The translations under genes and the position numbers were made by a program. Under the pieces are notes generated by a model. It searched no databases, was not told the DNA's origin, and saw nothing but the letters and a program-made list of their open reading frames with translations. Shown piece by piece: positions 16,837 through 25,833 of a stretch of 64,000 bases of DNA; positions within the stretch are counted from its first letter, which is position 1, and each line of letters opens with the position of its first letter. Source of the stretch: Caldanaerobacter subterraneus (GTDB lineage Bacteria; Bacillota; Thermoanaerobacteria; Thermoanaerobacterales; Thermoanaerobacteraceae); the NCBI RefSeq assembly GCF_004345675.1, contig NZ_SLWU01000003.1, positions 1 to 64,000 of the forward strand, written 5' to 3'.

Positions 16837-18045
16837 TCATAGTACTTCGTCCATCACAAGATTAGCAGCTCCTATTAGCGTAGCGTTGGGCCCAAGCTCA
16901 GAAAAAGCTATAGAACACGCATTAAAAGCACTTTCAAAAGCCCTCTTTTTGGCTGTTTCTCTCATTATGTCTTCAAAGAACTCACGTCCTTGTACAATTC
17001 CACCTCCTATAAGTATTAATTCAGGGTTAAATGTATTTATTATATTTGCTATGCCTATGCCCAAATATCTTCCTATTATCCTCAATGTAGATACAGCCAA
17101 GTCATCGTTTAATTTGGCAGCTTCATATATCATTTCAGGAGTAACACTATCCAGCATTCCCTCTGCCATTTGGTACACAATAGAATCCGTTCCTTCTTTG
17201 ATCGCTTTTACAACAAAATTGACCAACGCCTTTTCAGACGCCAAAGCTTCAAAGCAGCCATAATTGCCGCAGCTGCACTGAGGTCCTGCTACGTCAATTG
17301 TCGTATGCCCTATTTCACCTGCACTGTCACTAGCGCCAGTGTATATCCTGCCGTTTATGAGAATTGCAGAACCTATTCCGTAACCGACTTTTAAAAATAT
17401 CATGTTCTCCACATCTTTTGCCTTCCCCATATGAAATTCCCCTAAAGCCATTGCTCTCACGTCATTTACAATATAGGTAGGTATTCCAAATTTCTCTTCT
17501 ACAATTGACTTTAATGGCATATTTCTCCAACCTATATTGGGCGCAAAAACTGATATACCTTCTTTCATCTTTACAGGACCTCTTACCACAATCCCTATCC
17601 CTGAAACATTTTGAGGCGCCTCTTTTATCGCTTTCTCTAATGTAGACAATAGTAAATCTAAGACTTCTTCTTTTTTTAGCCCTTTTATTGAGTGTTTTTC
17701 GCTCTTCTTTGTGTTAAGCTCTGCATCAAGAGTATACTGGTGCAAAGTGTAAGTACTTATGTGAATTACAATAATATTCATGAAATCCGGGTTTAATTTA
17801 ATAAGTATTGGAGGCCTCCCTCCACTGGATTCCCCAACCTTGTACTCTATCACCACATTATCTGCCAGAAGTTTATTTACAATATTTGTAACAGTTGGAG
17901 GAGTTAAATTAGTCTCCTTTGCAATATCTGCTCGGGAAATCGGCCCCATTTTTCGTATAATATTTAATATGACAGACTCATTCATTCCTTTTAGTAGCTT
18001 GTAACTTACTGGTATTAAATTTTCCATTTCCATCCCTTCCTTCAA
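16837..18045 (-). CDS. ROK-family transcriptional repressor of the gal operon
   Basis: A 402-residue NagC/XylR-type regulator. The winged helix-turn-helix is at about 28-65 (GPISRADIAKETNLTPPTVTN), followed by a sugar-kinase-fold ROK domain with a zinc site in CSCGNYGCFEALASE (near 255-270). Loss of DNA binding on sugar binding is the known mode for this family. Its ATG overlaps the galE stop (ATGA), so it is translated with the Leloir genes and very likely controls them, perhaps sensing galactose. The effector is not visible in the sequence. The inverted repeat at 21859-21879 upstream of galT is a candidate operator. Confidence 0.88.
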   Translation of the reverse strand: MKEGMEMENLIPVSYKLLKGMNESVILNIIRKMGPISRADIAKETNLTPPTVTNIVNKLLADNVVIEYKVGESSGGRPPILIKLNPDFMNIIVIHISTYTLHQYTLDAELNTKKSEKHSIKGLKKEEVLDLLLSTLEKAIKEAPQNVSGIGIVVRGPVKMKEGISVFAPNIGWRNMPLKSIVEEKFGIPTYIVNDVRAMALGEFHMGKAKDVENMIFLKVGYGIGSAILINGRIYTGASDSAGEIGHTTIDVAGPQCSCGNYGCFEALASEKALVNFVVKAIKEGTDSIVYQMAEGMLDSVTPEMIYEAAKLNDDLAVSTLRIIGRYLGIGIANIINTFNPELILIGGGIVQGREFFEDIMRETAKKRAFESAFNACSIAFSELGPNATLIGAANLVMDEVL

Positions 18046-19031
18046 TCCCTTTTAAAGCCATTTGGATGGTTTTTATGCCACATCCAGGCACTTTCAATTA
18101 TCTCTTCTAAAGAAGCATATTTAGGCCTCCACCCAAGATCTTTCATCGCTTTTTCGGAAGATGCAACTAAAACTGCAGGGTCTCCTGGGCGCCTTCCTGT
18201 AACTTCTGCTGGAATAGGATGTCCTGTCACTTTCCTCGCAACCTCTATGACTTCTTTTACAGTAAAGCCTTCCCCATTACCTAGATTGTAAACTTCGCTT
18301 TTATTTTCTTTTCTTAACTTCTCCAAAGCCAAAATGTGTGCATCTACTAAGTCCATGACATGTATATAATCTCTTATAGGTGTGCCGTCTTTTGTAGGGT
18401 AGTCATCTCCATAAATCATTACTTTATCTCTTTTCCCCAAAGCTACCTGGAGTATAATGGGAATAAGGTGTGTCTCAGGAGAATGGTCTTCTCCAATTTC
18501 ACCTGTTTCAAGAGCTCCCGCGACATTAAAATAACGAAGCGCCACGTACTTAATCCCATAAGCGGCATCCGCCCATTTTAACATCTTTTCAATAGCGAGC
18601 TTTGTCTCCCCATAAGGATTCGTAGGTTCGGTCCTGTCCTCTTCCTTTATAGGAATTCTCTCAGGTTCACCGTACACTGCTGCAGTTGAAGAAAATACAA
18701 TTTTTTTGACACCATGTTTTTTCATAGCCTTTAAAAGAGATAAAGTCCCGCATACATTGTTTTCATAGTACTTAAAGGGATTTTCAACGCTTTCTCCAAC
18801 AAGTGAAGAAGCTGCAAAGTGCATTACAGCCTCAATATTATTTTCTGAAAAAACTTTGTCTAAAAAATCTTCATCCCTTAAATCTCCTATGTATAATTTT
18901 CCTCCTAAAACAGATTCACTGTGCCCTGTGGCGAGGTTGTCTACCACAACTACTTCCTCATTCCTTTTTAATAAAGCATAAACTGCATGACTTCCAATAT
19001 AACCTGCTCCACCACAAACCAGAATCGCCAT
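18042..19031 (-). CDS. galE: UDP-glucose 4-epimerase
   Basis: A 329-residue short-chain dehydrogenase. The NAD-binding motif is GGAGYIGSH (residues 7-15). The catalytic Ser-Tyr-Lys set is SSTAAVYGE (114-122) and Tyr140/Lys144 in NPYGETK. The GalE-specific C-terminal stretch with EVTGRRPGDPAVLVAS is present. It interconverts UDP-galactose and UDP-glucose, closing the Leloir cycle. Four bases separate it from the galK stop and it overlaps the ROK regulator, so the whole galT-galK-galE-regulator set is one transcript. The start at MAILVCGG follows a good GGAGGTAATG context. Confidence 0.96.
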   Translation of the reverse strand: MAILVCGGAGYIGSHAVYALLKRNEEVVVVDNLATGHSESVLGGKLYIGDLRDEDFLDKVFSENNIEAVMHFAASSLVGESVENPFKYYENNVCGTLSLLKAMKKHGVKKIVFSSTAAVYGEPERIPIKEEDRTEPTNPYGETKLAIEKMLKWADAAYGIKYVALRYFNVAGALETGEIGEDHSPETHLIPIILQVALGKRDKVMIYGDDYPTKDGTPIRDYIHVMDLVDAHILALEKLRKENKSEVYNLGNGEGFTVKEVIEVARKVTGHPIPAEVTGRRPGDPAVLVASSEKAMKDLGWRPKYASLEEIIESAWMWHKNHPNGFKRD

Positions 19032-19035
19032 TTCA

Positions 19036-20208
19036 TTACCTCCTCAAATATTCAACTTCTCCTGCTCCCTCACCTACTCCTGTGATATAGACTGTTGGAG
19101 CATATCCTATTTTCTGCGTGTAATTGCGTGTCACTACCTCTATGAATTCTTCCACTGCGTCTTCTTTTACAATGCTTACTGTGCACCCTCCAAATCCTGC
19201 TCCAGTCATTCGAGAGCCCACTACTCCCTTTAATTTTAGCGCTTCTTCTACCAGTGTGTCCAGTTCTTTCCCTGTAACTTCAAAGTCATTTCTTAACGAA
19301 TTATGCGACTCTATCATCAATTTACCAAATTTGACTATATCATTATCATTTAAGGCTTTTACTGCATCTAAAACTCTTTTATTCTCTGTTATGACATGCC
19401 TTGCCCTTTTTCTCAAGACCTCATCAGGTATCAAATCTTTATACTCTTCAAACCGTTCAACTGTAACTTCAGATAAATTTTTTACAGGCAAAGCTTTCTT
19501 GAGATAAGTAAGAGCTTTCTCACATTCACTTCTTCTTTCATTGTATTTTGAGTCTAAAAGTCCTCTTTTTTTATTTGTATTTGTAATCAAAATTTTGTAG
19601 CCTTCAAGATTTAAGGGCACATACGAGTATTCCAAAGTATCACTTTTCAAGAGGATTGCATGGCCTTTTTTACCCATTCCAACGGCAAATTGGTCCATTA
19701 TACCGCAGTTTACCCCCACAAACGTATTTTCTGCCCTCTGACAAAGCTTTACAAGATTTATCCTGTCAATGTTTAAATTGAAAACTTCATTGACTGCAAC
19801 AGCTGTAACCATTTCTATTGAAGCTGACGAGGAAAGGCCTGCACCAACCGGGATATTACCCCCAAATACAATTTCAAACCCAGAAAATTCATACCCTTCC
19901 TCCTGCAATATCTTTAAAACCCCTTTAGGATAATTTGCCCAGTCATGCTCTTTATCGTAGAAAATCGAGTCCAAATCCACCTCTACCTTTAAATCAAAAT
20001 TTAATGAAGCCATAAATACTTTTTTGTCATCTCTTTTTCTTATAGCAGCATAAGTTCCAAAATCAAGAGCACATGGAAATACATAGCCTCCGTTATAATC
20101 CGTGTGCTCTCCAATTAGATTCACTCTTCCTGGCGAGTAAAAAAGCCTTATTTCTCTGTCACTCTTGCCATAAAATTTTTCTAAAGCTTCTACCACTGCT
20201 ATTTCCAT
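19036..20208 (-). CDS. galK: Galactokinase
   Basis: A GHMP-family kinase of 390 residues that phosphorylates alpha-D-galactose at C1 with ATP. The galactokinase signature is [13 protein letters not shown] (27-39), the GHMP ATP loop is [13 protein letters not shown] (near 120-132), and the C-terminal motif is [13 protein letters not shown]. The start is the ATG at 20208, eight bases after AAAGGAGA. The frame is open further upstream into galT, but that extra 43-residue stretch is not galactokinase-like. Thirteen bases separate it from galT. Confidence 0.96.
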   Translation of the reverse strand: MEIAVVEALEKFYGKSDREIRLFYSPGRVNLIGEHTDYNGGYVFPCALDFGTYAAIRKRDDKKVFMASLNFDLKVEVDLDSIFYDKEHDWANYPKGVLKILQEEGYEFSGFEIVFGGNIPVGAGLSSSASIEMVTAVAVNEVFNLNIDRINLVKLCQRAENTFVGVNCGIMDQFAVGMGKKGHAILLKSDTLEYSYVPLNLEGYKILITNTNKKRGLLDSKYNERRSECEKALTYLKKALPVKNLSEVTVERFEEYKDLIPDEVLRKRARHVITENKRVLDAVKALNDNDIVKFGKLMIESHNSLRNDFEVTGKELDTLVEEALKLKGVVGSRMTGAGFGGCTVSIVKEDAVEEFIEVVTRNYTQKIGYAPTVYITGVGEGAGEVEYLRR

Positions 20209-20221
20209 CTTTCGTCTCCTT

Positions 20222-21781
20222 TCATGATAATTTTTTAAATCCTGCTGTTTCCATAAATTTTTCAAAGGCTTTTTTGCCTTTTTCGTCTCTCTTAAAAACT
20301 CCTGCATCCAGAAGAACCTGCAAAAATTTATTTCCAACTTCCTGTTTTATATAATTTTCGGCTTCCTCTTCAGTGCAATGAGTCCCATATTTGACAATCA
20401 ATTCTTCAATCCAATGAAGGTGTTTGTACAATGGATGATTTTCATCATACATATCTTTATTAAACTTCTCTTTCCCAGTTAAAATTTTTCTAATTTCCTC
20501 CAATTCAAATTTCAACCTTCCTGGTAAAACTGCCAGCCCCATGACTTCTATGAGGCCAATATTTTCTTTCTTTATATGATGAAGTTCCTCATGAGGGTGA
20601 AAAATTCCGTAAGGGTATTTATCAGTTGTCCTGTTATTTCTTAGGACCAAGTCAATTTCATATTCTCCTTCTTTATTGAATCTGGCAATTGGCGTGATTG
20701 TATTGTGAGGGACAATCTTCCCATCCTTTTCTGAGTATGCCAATACATCTACAGATTCATCACTGTAGCCCTTCCACACATTCAATATATGGGAAGACAG
20801 CTCTATAAGTTTTTCTCTATCTTTACTTGATAGGCGAATAACTGACATGGGCCATTTTAATATCCCTGCTTTCACTTCTTTATATTTAGGATGTATAAAA
20901 TATTCCTCTATAGGCGCTTCCTCCATTGGAAAGGTATGCCTTCCCCCTTGAAAATGCTCATGGACTAAAATTGACCCGCCTACAATTGGCAAATCTGCAT
21001 TGGATCCCATGAAATAATGGGGAAATTGGTCAATAAAGTCAAAAAGCCTCACAAAAGTTTTTTCTGAAATTTTCATAGGTATATGCTCTTCGTGTAGGAG
21101 GATGCAGTGCTCATTGTAGTAGACATAGGGGGAATACTGGAAATACCATTGCTCTCCCGCAACTTTTACGGGTATTATCCTTAAGTTTTGTCTTGCAGGA
21201 TGATTTAAATTTCCAGCAAAACCTACATTTTCGATACACAGAAGGCACTTTGGATATCCTGATTGGGGAATTTTCTTGGCTTTCTCTATCTCTTTTGGGT
21301 CTTTTTCCGGCTTTGAAAGATTTATTGTAATCTCTAAAGCCCCATATTCAGTGGGAGTGCGCCAGTATAAATTCTGTGAAGTCCTGTCCATACGTATATA
21401 ATTAGAAGCTTTAGAAAGCTCATAAAAATATTCTGTAGCTTTTTCAATCCCATCTTTTGATGCAATTTCATTAAATTTCCTAATAATTTCCGATTCCCTT
21501 GGCATTAAAAGCCCCATAATCCTTGCATCCATTAAATCTCTATAAGTTACACTATCTTCAATGAGTCCTATCTCTACCGTATAGTCGAGCAATTCATTCA
21601 GAATTGGAGAAGGGCTATCCAGTTTTTCCTCAGGTACCTCACCCTCATAGGGCTTTTCTATTTTAAACAGGTCCATAAGTGCATTGCGACTCGGAATTAC
21701 GTCTAATTCCTCTATCAAGCCTTTTTGAAGTGCAAACTTTAAAAGCCTTTCAATGTGAAATGCTGCATCTTTTTGAGTCAT
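20222..21781 (-). CDS. galT: Galactose-1-phosphate uridylyltransferase, class II
   Basis: The 519-residue length and sequence fit the Firmicutes-type GalT (N- and C-terminal GalT domains), about 150 residues longer than the E. coli type. The block [20 protein letters not shown] near 260 carries the substrate His/Gln environment of this class, and ECC-type zinc sites of class I are absent, as expected. It exchanges UMP between UDP-glucose and galactose-1-phosphate. It is the first gene of the gal operon, and the sigma-H-like promoter P2 lies about 185 bases upstream of the ATG. Confidence 0.95.
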   Translation of the reverse strand: MTQKDAAFHIERLLKFALQKGLIEELDVIPSRNALMDLFKIEKPYEGEVPEEKLDSPSPILNELLDYTVEIGLIEDSVTYRDLMDARIMGLLMPRESEIIRKFNEIASKDGIEKATEYFYELSKASNYIRMDRTSQNLYWRTPTEYGALEITINLSKPEKDPKEIEKAKKIPQSGYPKCLLCIENVGFAGNLNHPARQNLRIIPVKVAGEQWYFQYSPYVYYNEHCILLHEEHIPMKISEKTFVRLFDFIDQFPHYFMGSNADLPIVGGSILVHEHFQGGRHTFPMEEAPIEEYFIHPKYKEVKAGILKWPMSVIRLSSKDREKLIELSSHILNVWKGYSDESVDVLAYSEKDGKIVPHNTITPIARFNKEGEYEIDLVLRNNRTTDKYPYGIFHPHEELHHIKKENIGLIEVMGLAVLPGRLKFELEEIRKILTGKEKFNKDMYDENHPLYKHLHWIEELIVKYGTHCTEEEAENYIKQEVGNKFLQVLLDAGVFKRDEKGKKAFEKFMETAGFKKLS

Positions 21782-21858
21782 TTTCTTTCCCTCACAGACT
21801 TTATTATATTTTTTAATTAAGTCTTCAAAAGAAAAGCGCCTGGTATGTCAACAATAGC

Positions 21859-21879
21859 AGTTACAATAAAAACGTAACT
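21859..21879. promoter_or_regulatory. Candidate operator upstream of galT
   Basis: AGTTAC and GTAACT form a perfect inverted repeat with a 9-base spacer, about 80 bases before the galT ATG and downstream of promoter P2. The position suits repression by the ROK regulator in the same operon. No second copy is visible in the window, so this stays tentative. Confidence 0.35.
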
Positions 21880-21964
21880 TCTAATGCACTACAATATACC
21901 CTCAACAAATTTTGTTTTATGTGAAAGGTTTATTTATTATTTTAATTAACATCTTTTTTATTAT

Positions 21965-21989
21965 ATTCGACACATACTCAAAAATTCCT
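21965..21989 (-). promoter_or_regulatory. Sigma-H-type promoter P2 of the gal operon, with a 0A-box-like site
   Basis: The minus strand reads AGGAATTTTTGAG then TGTCGAAT, with AGGA and GAAT 17 bases apart. The -10 overlaps TGTCGAA (21966-21972), identical to the Spo0A box of Bacillus. It lies between the GH20 stop and galT, on the galT strand. Confidence 0.6.
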
Positions 21990-22008
21990 TCTAATTTGTG
22001 AAAAATTT

Positions 22009-23736
22009 TTAGAAAATCCTCAAGTCAGCTCTTCCAGCAGCCCCATAAATTTTTACAATTACAACTTCTAAATTCTCTTTTTTCCTCTCAGAAAGCCACA
22101 GCCTTGCATATCTATTTCCAAATTCAACAAAATCAGAAAAATTGACTTCGCCTCTTAGCCTTTTTATTCCAATTCTTAACATATCCCTTATCATTTCTAA
22201 ATCCTCTGGTAGCGTTACATTGTAAACTTTTTCTAACATTTTTTCATATTCCTTCAAAAGAGCTTCAGTATCTTTAAGGTTTTTTATGAATCCCATGTAA
22301 TAGTCCAGCCACAAATCTCCTGTACTTTTTTCTCTCCTGTGCACATTATCTTTCAAAATCTCTGAATAATATCTAAAAGTAGGTGTTCCTAAAAATACAT
22401 GCTTAATTGTCATTGAAAAGAGGTCATTTCCAAATAATTTTCTTACCTCTAGCACTTCATGCCTTTCTCCAGAAAGTGCAATCCACTTTTCCTCCCAATT
22501 TCCATTCCCTTCTGCAATTTCCATATTTGCAAGTATCAAAGGATCTAAAAAGCTGTAAAGTGCTTCTGCTCCATCGTCTCCCCATGAGGTTACTAAAAAA
22601 CCTTTTACCCCTTCTTCTTTCGCAGGTTTCAAAAAGTTAGTTATATTAGTTATGGCTATGTCAAAACTTGGATAAAATCTTCCCCAGTTAGAAAAACCGG
22701 GACATACTATTTGCTTTTCCTTCCTTTTCCCAAAAAGATTTATTTTTTCACGGAAGTGCTTCTCAGAAAGGTTTGTATAATCCCAGTTAGCAATAATTAC
22801 ATCATCCCATATTTCACTTTCAAGCACTACTTTCCACTTTTCTCTTTCATCAGGTCTTAGATACATCCCTGTCAGCATATCTCCCCAAACTATAGGGGTT
22901 TTGCCTTTATCCCTTACTATATTTATTAAATTTCTGTGATGAAGTTCAAAAAGCTCTGGCCCCTTGAAAGTATTTGTTTTGTCAAGACTTTTACCCCTAC
23001 CTAAAGCCCATGTCTCATCTCCTCCAATGTGAATGTGCTCTGATGGGAAAAATTCTACAACTTCTCTTAGAAGGTCATATGTAAACTCCCTCGCCTCTTC
23101 ATCAAAAACGTTAATGGTACCTTCCTGGGGTCTGTGCCATTCACTAAACCTTGTAAATTCGGGAAGAGATAATATATTTTCCATATGGCCGCAAAGCTCA
23201 AGAGAAGGAAAAACTTCTATGCCTAAATTCTCCCCATAAGATATTATTTCTTCCAATTCTTCTCTCTCTAATCTACCTCTTAATTTTCCAATCTGAGGGT
23301 ATTTCTGCCATGGAAAAAGGTCTTCGAAATAAATGCCAAAATAGTTGTATTTCAGTAAAAACAACCATCTTAAAATCTTTTTAAAAGTATCTAAATTGGG
23401 CACCCCACCTCTAGCAATATCCAAATGATACCCTCTAAATGGAAAATGAAACTCCTCTTCTATCTCTACTTCTGGAAGGCGATTTTTTGTCTGCATCACA
23501 ATCTGTATAATTGTAGCATAGGAGACTTTCTCATCCCCCCAAATCTCTACCTCTCTTTCTTTTATTTTTACACCAGTACCTTCTCTATCTATCTTCTTAA
23601 TAACCCAACTACCTTGAGGTATGTTAAACTCTTTTCTAAAAAATTCAGGTAAGTTATTAAAACCATCAAATGAAAACCAATTGCCATTAAAAACAAATCT
23701 TTTAGGTTCTGGAACAATAAATACTTTATCCAGCAT
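22009..23736 (-). CDS. Family 20 glycoside hydrolase (beta-N-acetylhexosaminidase type)
   Basis: A 575-residue cytosolic protein with a short N-terminal alpha/beta domain (VPEPKRFVFNG, about 8-18) and a TIM barrel from about 95 on (RGYHLDIARGG). The GH20 catalytic Asp-Glu pair is seen in HIHIGGDETWALG near 235-247. In GH20 the Asp orients the substrate N-acetyl group and the Glu is the acid. It would remove terminal beta-linked N-acetylglucosamine or N-acetylgalactosamine. No signal peptide is visible, so it acts on imported sugars or recycled wall fragments. It stands alone between the gal and inositol operons with its own promoter P3. The long C-terminal helical part (about 450-560) is typical of GH20 subfamilies found in Clostridia. 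Exact substrate is unknown. Confidence 0.85.
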   Translation of the reverse strand: MLDKVFIVPEPKRFVFNGNWFSFDGFNNLPEFFRKEFNIPQGSWVIKKIDREGTGVKIKEREVEIWGDEKVSYATIIQIVMQTKNRLPEVEIEEEFHFPFRGYHLDIARGGVPNLDTFKKILRWLFLLKYNYFGIYFEDLFPWQKYPQIGKLRGRLEREELEEIISYGENLGIEVFPSLELCGHMENILSLPEFTRFSEWHRPQEGTINVFDEEAREFTYDLLREVVEFFPSEHIHIGGDETWALGRGKSLDKTNTFKGPELFELHHRNLINIVRDKGKTPIVWGDMLTGMYLRPDEREKWKVVLESEIWDDVIIANWDYTNLSEKHFREKINLFGKRKEKQIVCPGFSNWGRFYPSFDIAITNITNFLKPAKEEGVKGFLVTSWGDDGAEALYSFLDPLILANMEIAEGNGNWEEKWIALSGERHEVLEVRKLFGNDLFSMTIKHVFLGTPTFRYYSEILKDNVHRREKSTGDLWLDYYMGFIKNLKDTEALLKEYEKMLEKVYNVTLPEDLEMIRDMLRIGIKRLRGEVNFSDFVEFGNRYARLWLSERKKENLEVVIVKIYGAAGRADLRIF

Positions 23737-23770
23737 AAACGTACCCCCTAATAATTTTTGTCCTTAATAA

Positions 23771-23795
23771 ATTCTCTACATTTTTGAAAAATCCT
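23771..23795 (-). promoter_or_regulatory. Sigma-H-type promoter P3 of the GH20 gene
   Basis: The minus strand reads AAGGATTTTTC then AGAGAAT, AGGA to GAAT spacer exactly 17. The -10 ends about 35 bases before the GH20 ATG at 23736, a normal leader length. Confidence 0.6.
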
Positions 23796-23825
23796 TTTAG
23801 AGGGAGAAGATTTTTAAAAAACTTT

Positions 23826-23854
23826 AAAAGTGCAGAGAAAATCCCTGCACTTTT
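23826..23854 (-). terminator. Terminator of the inositol operon
   Basis: AAAAGTGCAG (23826-23835) and CTGCACTTTT (23845-23854) form a perfect 10-bp stem after the last gene. The minus strand continues AAAGTTTTTTA. Confidence 0.85.
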
Positions 23855-23882
23855 TAATGAAGAATGAGGTAAGGACAAGCTT

Positions 23883-24692
23883 TTAATTTTTAAATAAGTT
23901 CTTTACAAACTCCAATCCTTTTACTGCTGCAGTTTCACTATCTGGCAGTGGAAGATACTCAAAAGCTATTACACCATTGTAATTAATACTTTCCAGTGCA
24001 TTTTTTACTTCTACAAAATTTATATGTCCACTTCCCGGATATTTCCTATTGCTATCTGCAAAATGAATATGTCCCAATTTATCTCCGGCTAACATGACTG
24101 CTTTGTGAAAATTTTCTTCTTCAATGTTCATATGAAAAGTATCCAGATGTATTTTTAAATACTTGGATGAAAGTTTTTCTATCAATTCGAGTGCTTCTTT
24201 TGTGGTATTGATAAAATTGGTTTCATATCTGTTAATTGGTTCAATAAGTAACTCCACTTCTTCTTTTTCGGCCTTTTCTAGTACTTTAGCAAAACATTCA
24301 AGAGCATAATTTTCGTACCGTTCTTTTTCCCCTTCTGGCAGTTTCCCTCTTATTGAACCTATTATAACTTTTGCGTTAAAAATTTTAGCTATATCTATGA
24401 ATTCTTTCACACGTTCTATAGCTTTTTCCCTTACACACTCATCAGAATGAGTAAAACTTAGTCCTTCCTTTACAAACGCAAGCCCCGTACCAAAAGTAGA
24501 AATTGATATTTTTTCTCTTTTGAGTATCTCTAAAACACTTCCTATATCGAGTAATTTGGGATTTTCTACATGGATTTCAACTGCATCGTATCCTATCTCT
24601 TTTGCCTTTTTTATACTTCCTTCTATATCCCCTCTCAAAACTGCCGGAAATTTCTCTGGCACTTCTTTACCAATAGCAATACTAACTTTCAT
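23883..24692 (-). CDS. iolO: Sugar epimerase, probable 5-dehydro-L-gluconate epimerase
   Basis: A 269-residue xylose-isomerase-fold TIM barrel with the metal-binding pattern of the family: EVELLIEPINRYE near 148 (Glu), HLDTFHMNIEE near 182 and HIHFADSNR near 208, with a final Glu in VIAFEYLPLP. By itself the family is broad. Co-location with IolG, IolM and IolN matches the Thermotoga inositol pathway, in which IolO epimerises 5-dehydro-L-gluconate to D-tagaturonate. It is the last gene of the operon, 14 bases after iolG, and is followed by a strong terminator. The function is an inference from gene context plus length. Confidence 0.75.
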   Translation of the reverse strand: MKVSIAIGKEVPEKFPAVLRGDIEGSIKKAKEIGYDAVEIHVENPKLLDIGSVLEILKREKISISTFGTGLAFVKEGLSFTHSDECVREKAIERVKEFIDIAKIFNAKVIIGSIRGKLPEGEKERYENYALECFAKVLEKAEKEEVELLIEPINRYETNFINTTKEALELIEKLSSKYLKIHLDTFHMNIEEENFHKAVMLAGDKLGHIHFADSNRKYPGSGHINFVEVKNALESINYNGVIAFEYLPLPDSETAAVKGLEFVKNLFKN

Positions 24693-24706
24693 TTAAAAAA
24701 CACCGC

Positions 24707-25720
24707 CTATCTCTCTACCTTCACTGCTCTTTTTTCTTCTAAAGATTTCTTTGCCGCAAGACCTATAAGAACAGGTTCCAGACCATCTATACCAGTTACA
24801 GGTGTTTCTTTATCATTAATGATAGCATCTATAAAAGCTTTAATTTCTTCTATGTAAGCTTCCTTATATCTTTCTATGAAAAAGTATTTAGGCTTATCAC
24901 TTAAAATTCCACCATCACCGCTATAAACCACATTTGTATTCAGTTCATTGCCCACGGAAAGACTACCTTTAGATCCAAAGACTTCTATTCTCTGATCATA
25001 TCCGTATACTGATTTTCTGCTATTATCTATTACCCCTAATACTCCATTTTTGAATTTTAGAGTTACTATAGCTGTATCTACATCTCCCACTTCACCAATT
25101 TTTGGATCAACAAGTACATTAGCTACTGCAAATACTTCTTCCACTTCAGATCCTGTTAGATATCTCGCCATGTCAAAATCGTGTATTGTCATATCGAGAA
25201 AAATTCCGCCTGAAACTTTTATATAATCAATAGGTGGAGGTTCAGGATCCCGAGAGGTTATTTTAAGTATATGCATTTCGCCAATTTTCCCTTCTAATAT
25301 CATTTGTTTCATTTTCCTAAAATGAGGATCAAATCTTCTCTGAAAACCTATCTGTAACTTTACTCCAGCTTTTTCTACCTCAGATAAGGCTTGCTTTATT
25401 TTCTCCACATTAAAATCAATAGGTTTTTCACAAAATATATGCTTTCCTTCTTGTGCTGCTTCAATAATAAATTGACTATGAGTATCAGTAGAAGAACATA
25501 TCAAAACAGCGTCTATTTCTTTATTTTCTAAAACTGCTCTATGGTCTTTATACACTCTACTTACTCCAATACTGTTTGCCCAATCCAAAATTTTATCAGC
25601 AAAAATATCGGCAATAGAAATAATTTCCACTTCTTCACTAAAATATCTTTTTATGTTTTCCGCATGCATTTTGCCTATTCGTCCTGCACCTATTATTCCA
25701 ACCTTTAATTTGCTTTTCAT
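24707..25720 (-). CDS. iolG: Inositol 2-dehydrogenase
   Basis: A 337-residue Gfo/Idh/MocA dehydrogenase with NAD motif GIIGAGRIGKMHAENI (8-23), catalytic Lys in CEKPIDFN near 97, and the substrate stretch GIFLDMTIHDFDMARYL with Asp/His near 170-180. These residues agree with IolG-type inositol dehydrogenases, which oxidise myo-inositol to scyllo-inosose with NAD+. It is preceded by a 113-base gap containing a large hairpin, so its mRNA level may differ from that of iolN. Other cyclitols or sugars are possible substrates for this family. Confidence 0.85.
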   Translation of the reverse strand: MKSKLKVGIIGAGRIGKMHAENIKRYFSEEVEIISIADIFADKILDWANSIGVSRVYKDHRAVLENKEIDAVLICSSTDTHSQFIIEAAQEGKHIFCEKPIDFNVEKIKQALSEVEKAGVKLQIGFQRRFDPHFRKMKQMILEGKIGEMHILKITSRDPEPPPIDYIKVSGGIFLDMTIHDFDMARYLTGSEVEEVFAVANVLVDPKIGEVGDVDTAIVTLKFKNGVLGVIDNSRKSVYGYDQRIEVFGSKGSLSVGNELNTNVVYSGDGGILSDKPKYFFIERYKEAYIEEIKAFIDAIINDKETPVTGIDGLEPVLIGLAAKKSLEEKRAVKVER

Positions 25721-25757
25721 AAAATTTGCCTCCTAACGCAAATTTGTATTCCAAAAT

Positions 25758-25809
25758 CTGCTCCTCCTGGCAGTTTATCTTTCTGTATACCAGATACCAG
25801 GAGGAGCAG
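25758..25809 (-). other. Large intercistronic hairpin between iolN and iolG
   Basis: CTGCTCCTCCTGG (25758-25770) pairs perfectly with CCAGGAGGAGCAG (25797-25809). A smaller TCTG/CAGA stem lies in the 26-base loop. The minus strand continues ATTTTGG, a poor T-run. It probably modulates or processes the operon mRNA. It also contains AGGAGGAG on the minus strand, which the stem would hide. Confidence 0.7.
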
Positions 25810-25833
25810 ATACTACCTATTTGTTAATACTTA

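Noticed and set aside
16748-17263. Open plus-strand frame of 171 codons opposite the ROK regulator
   Set aside because: It lies wholly over a well-supported minus-strand gene and the start of its neighbour, has no ribosome site and reads as low-complexity antisense sequence.
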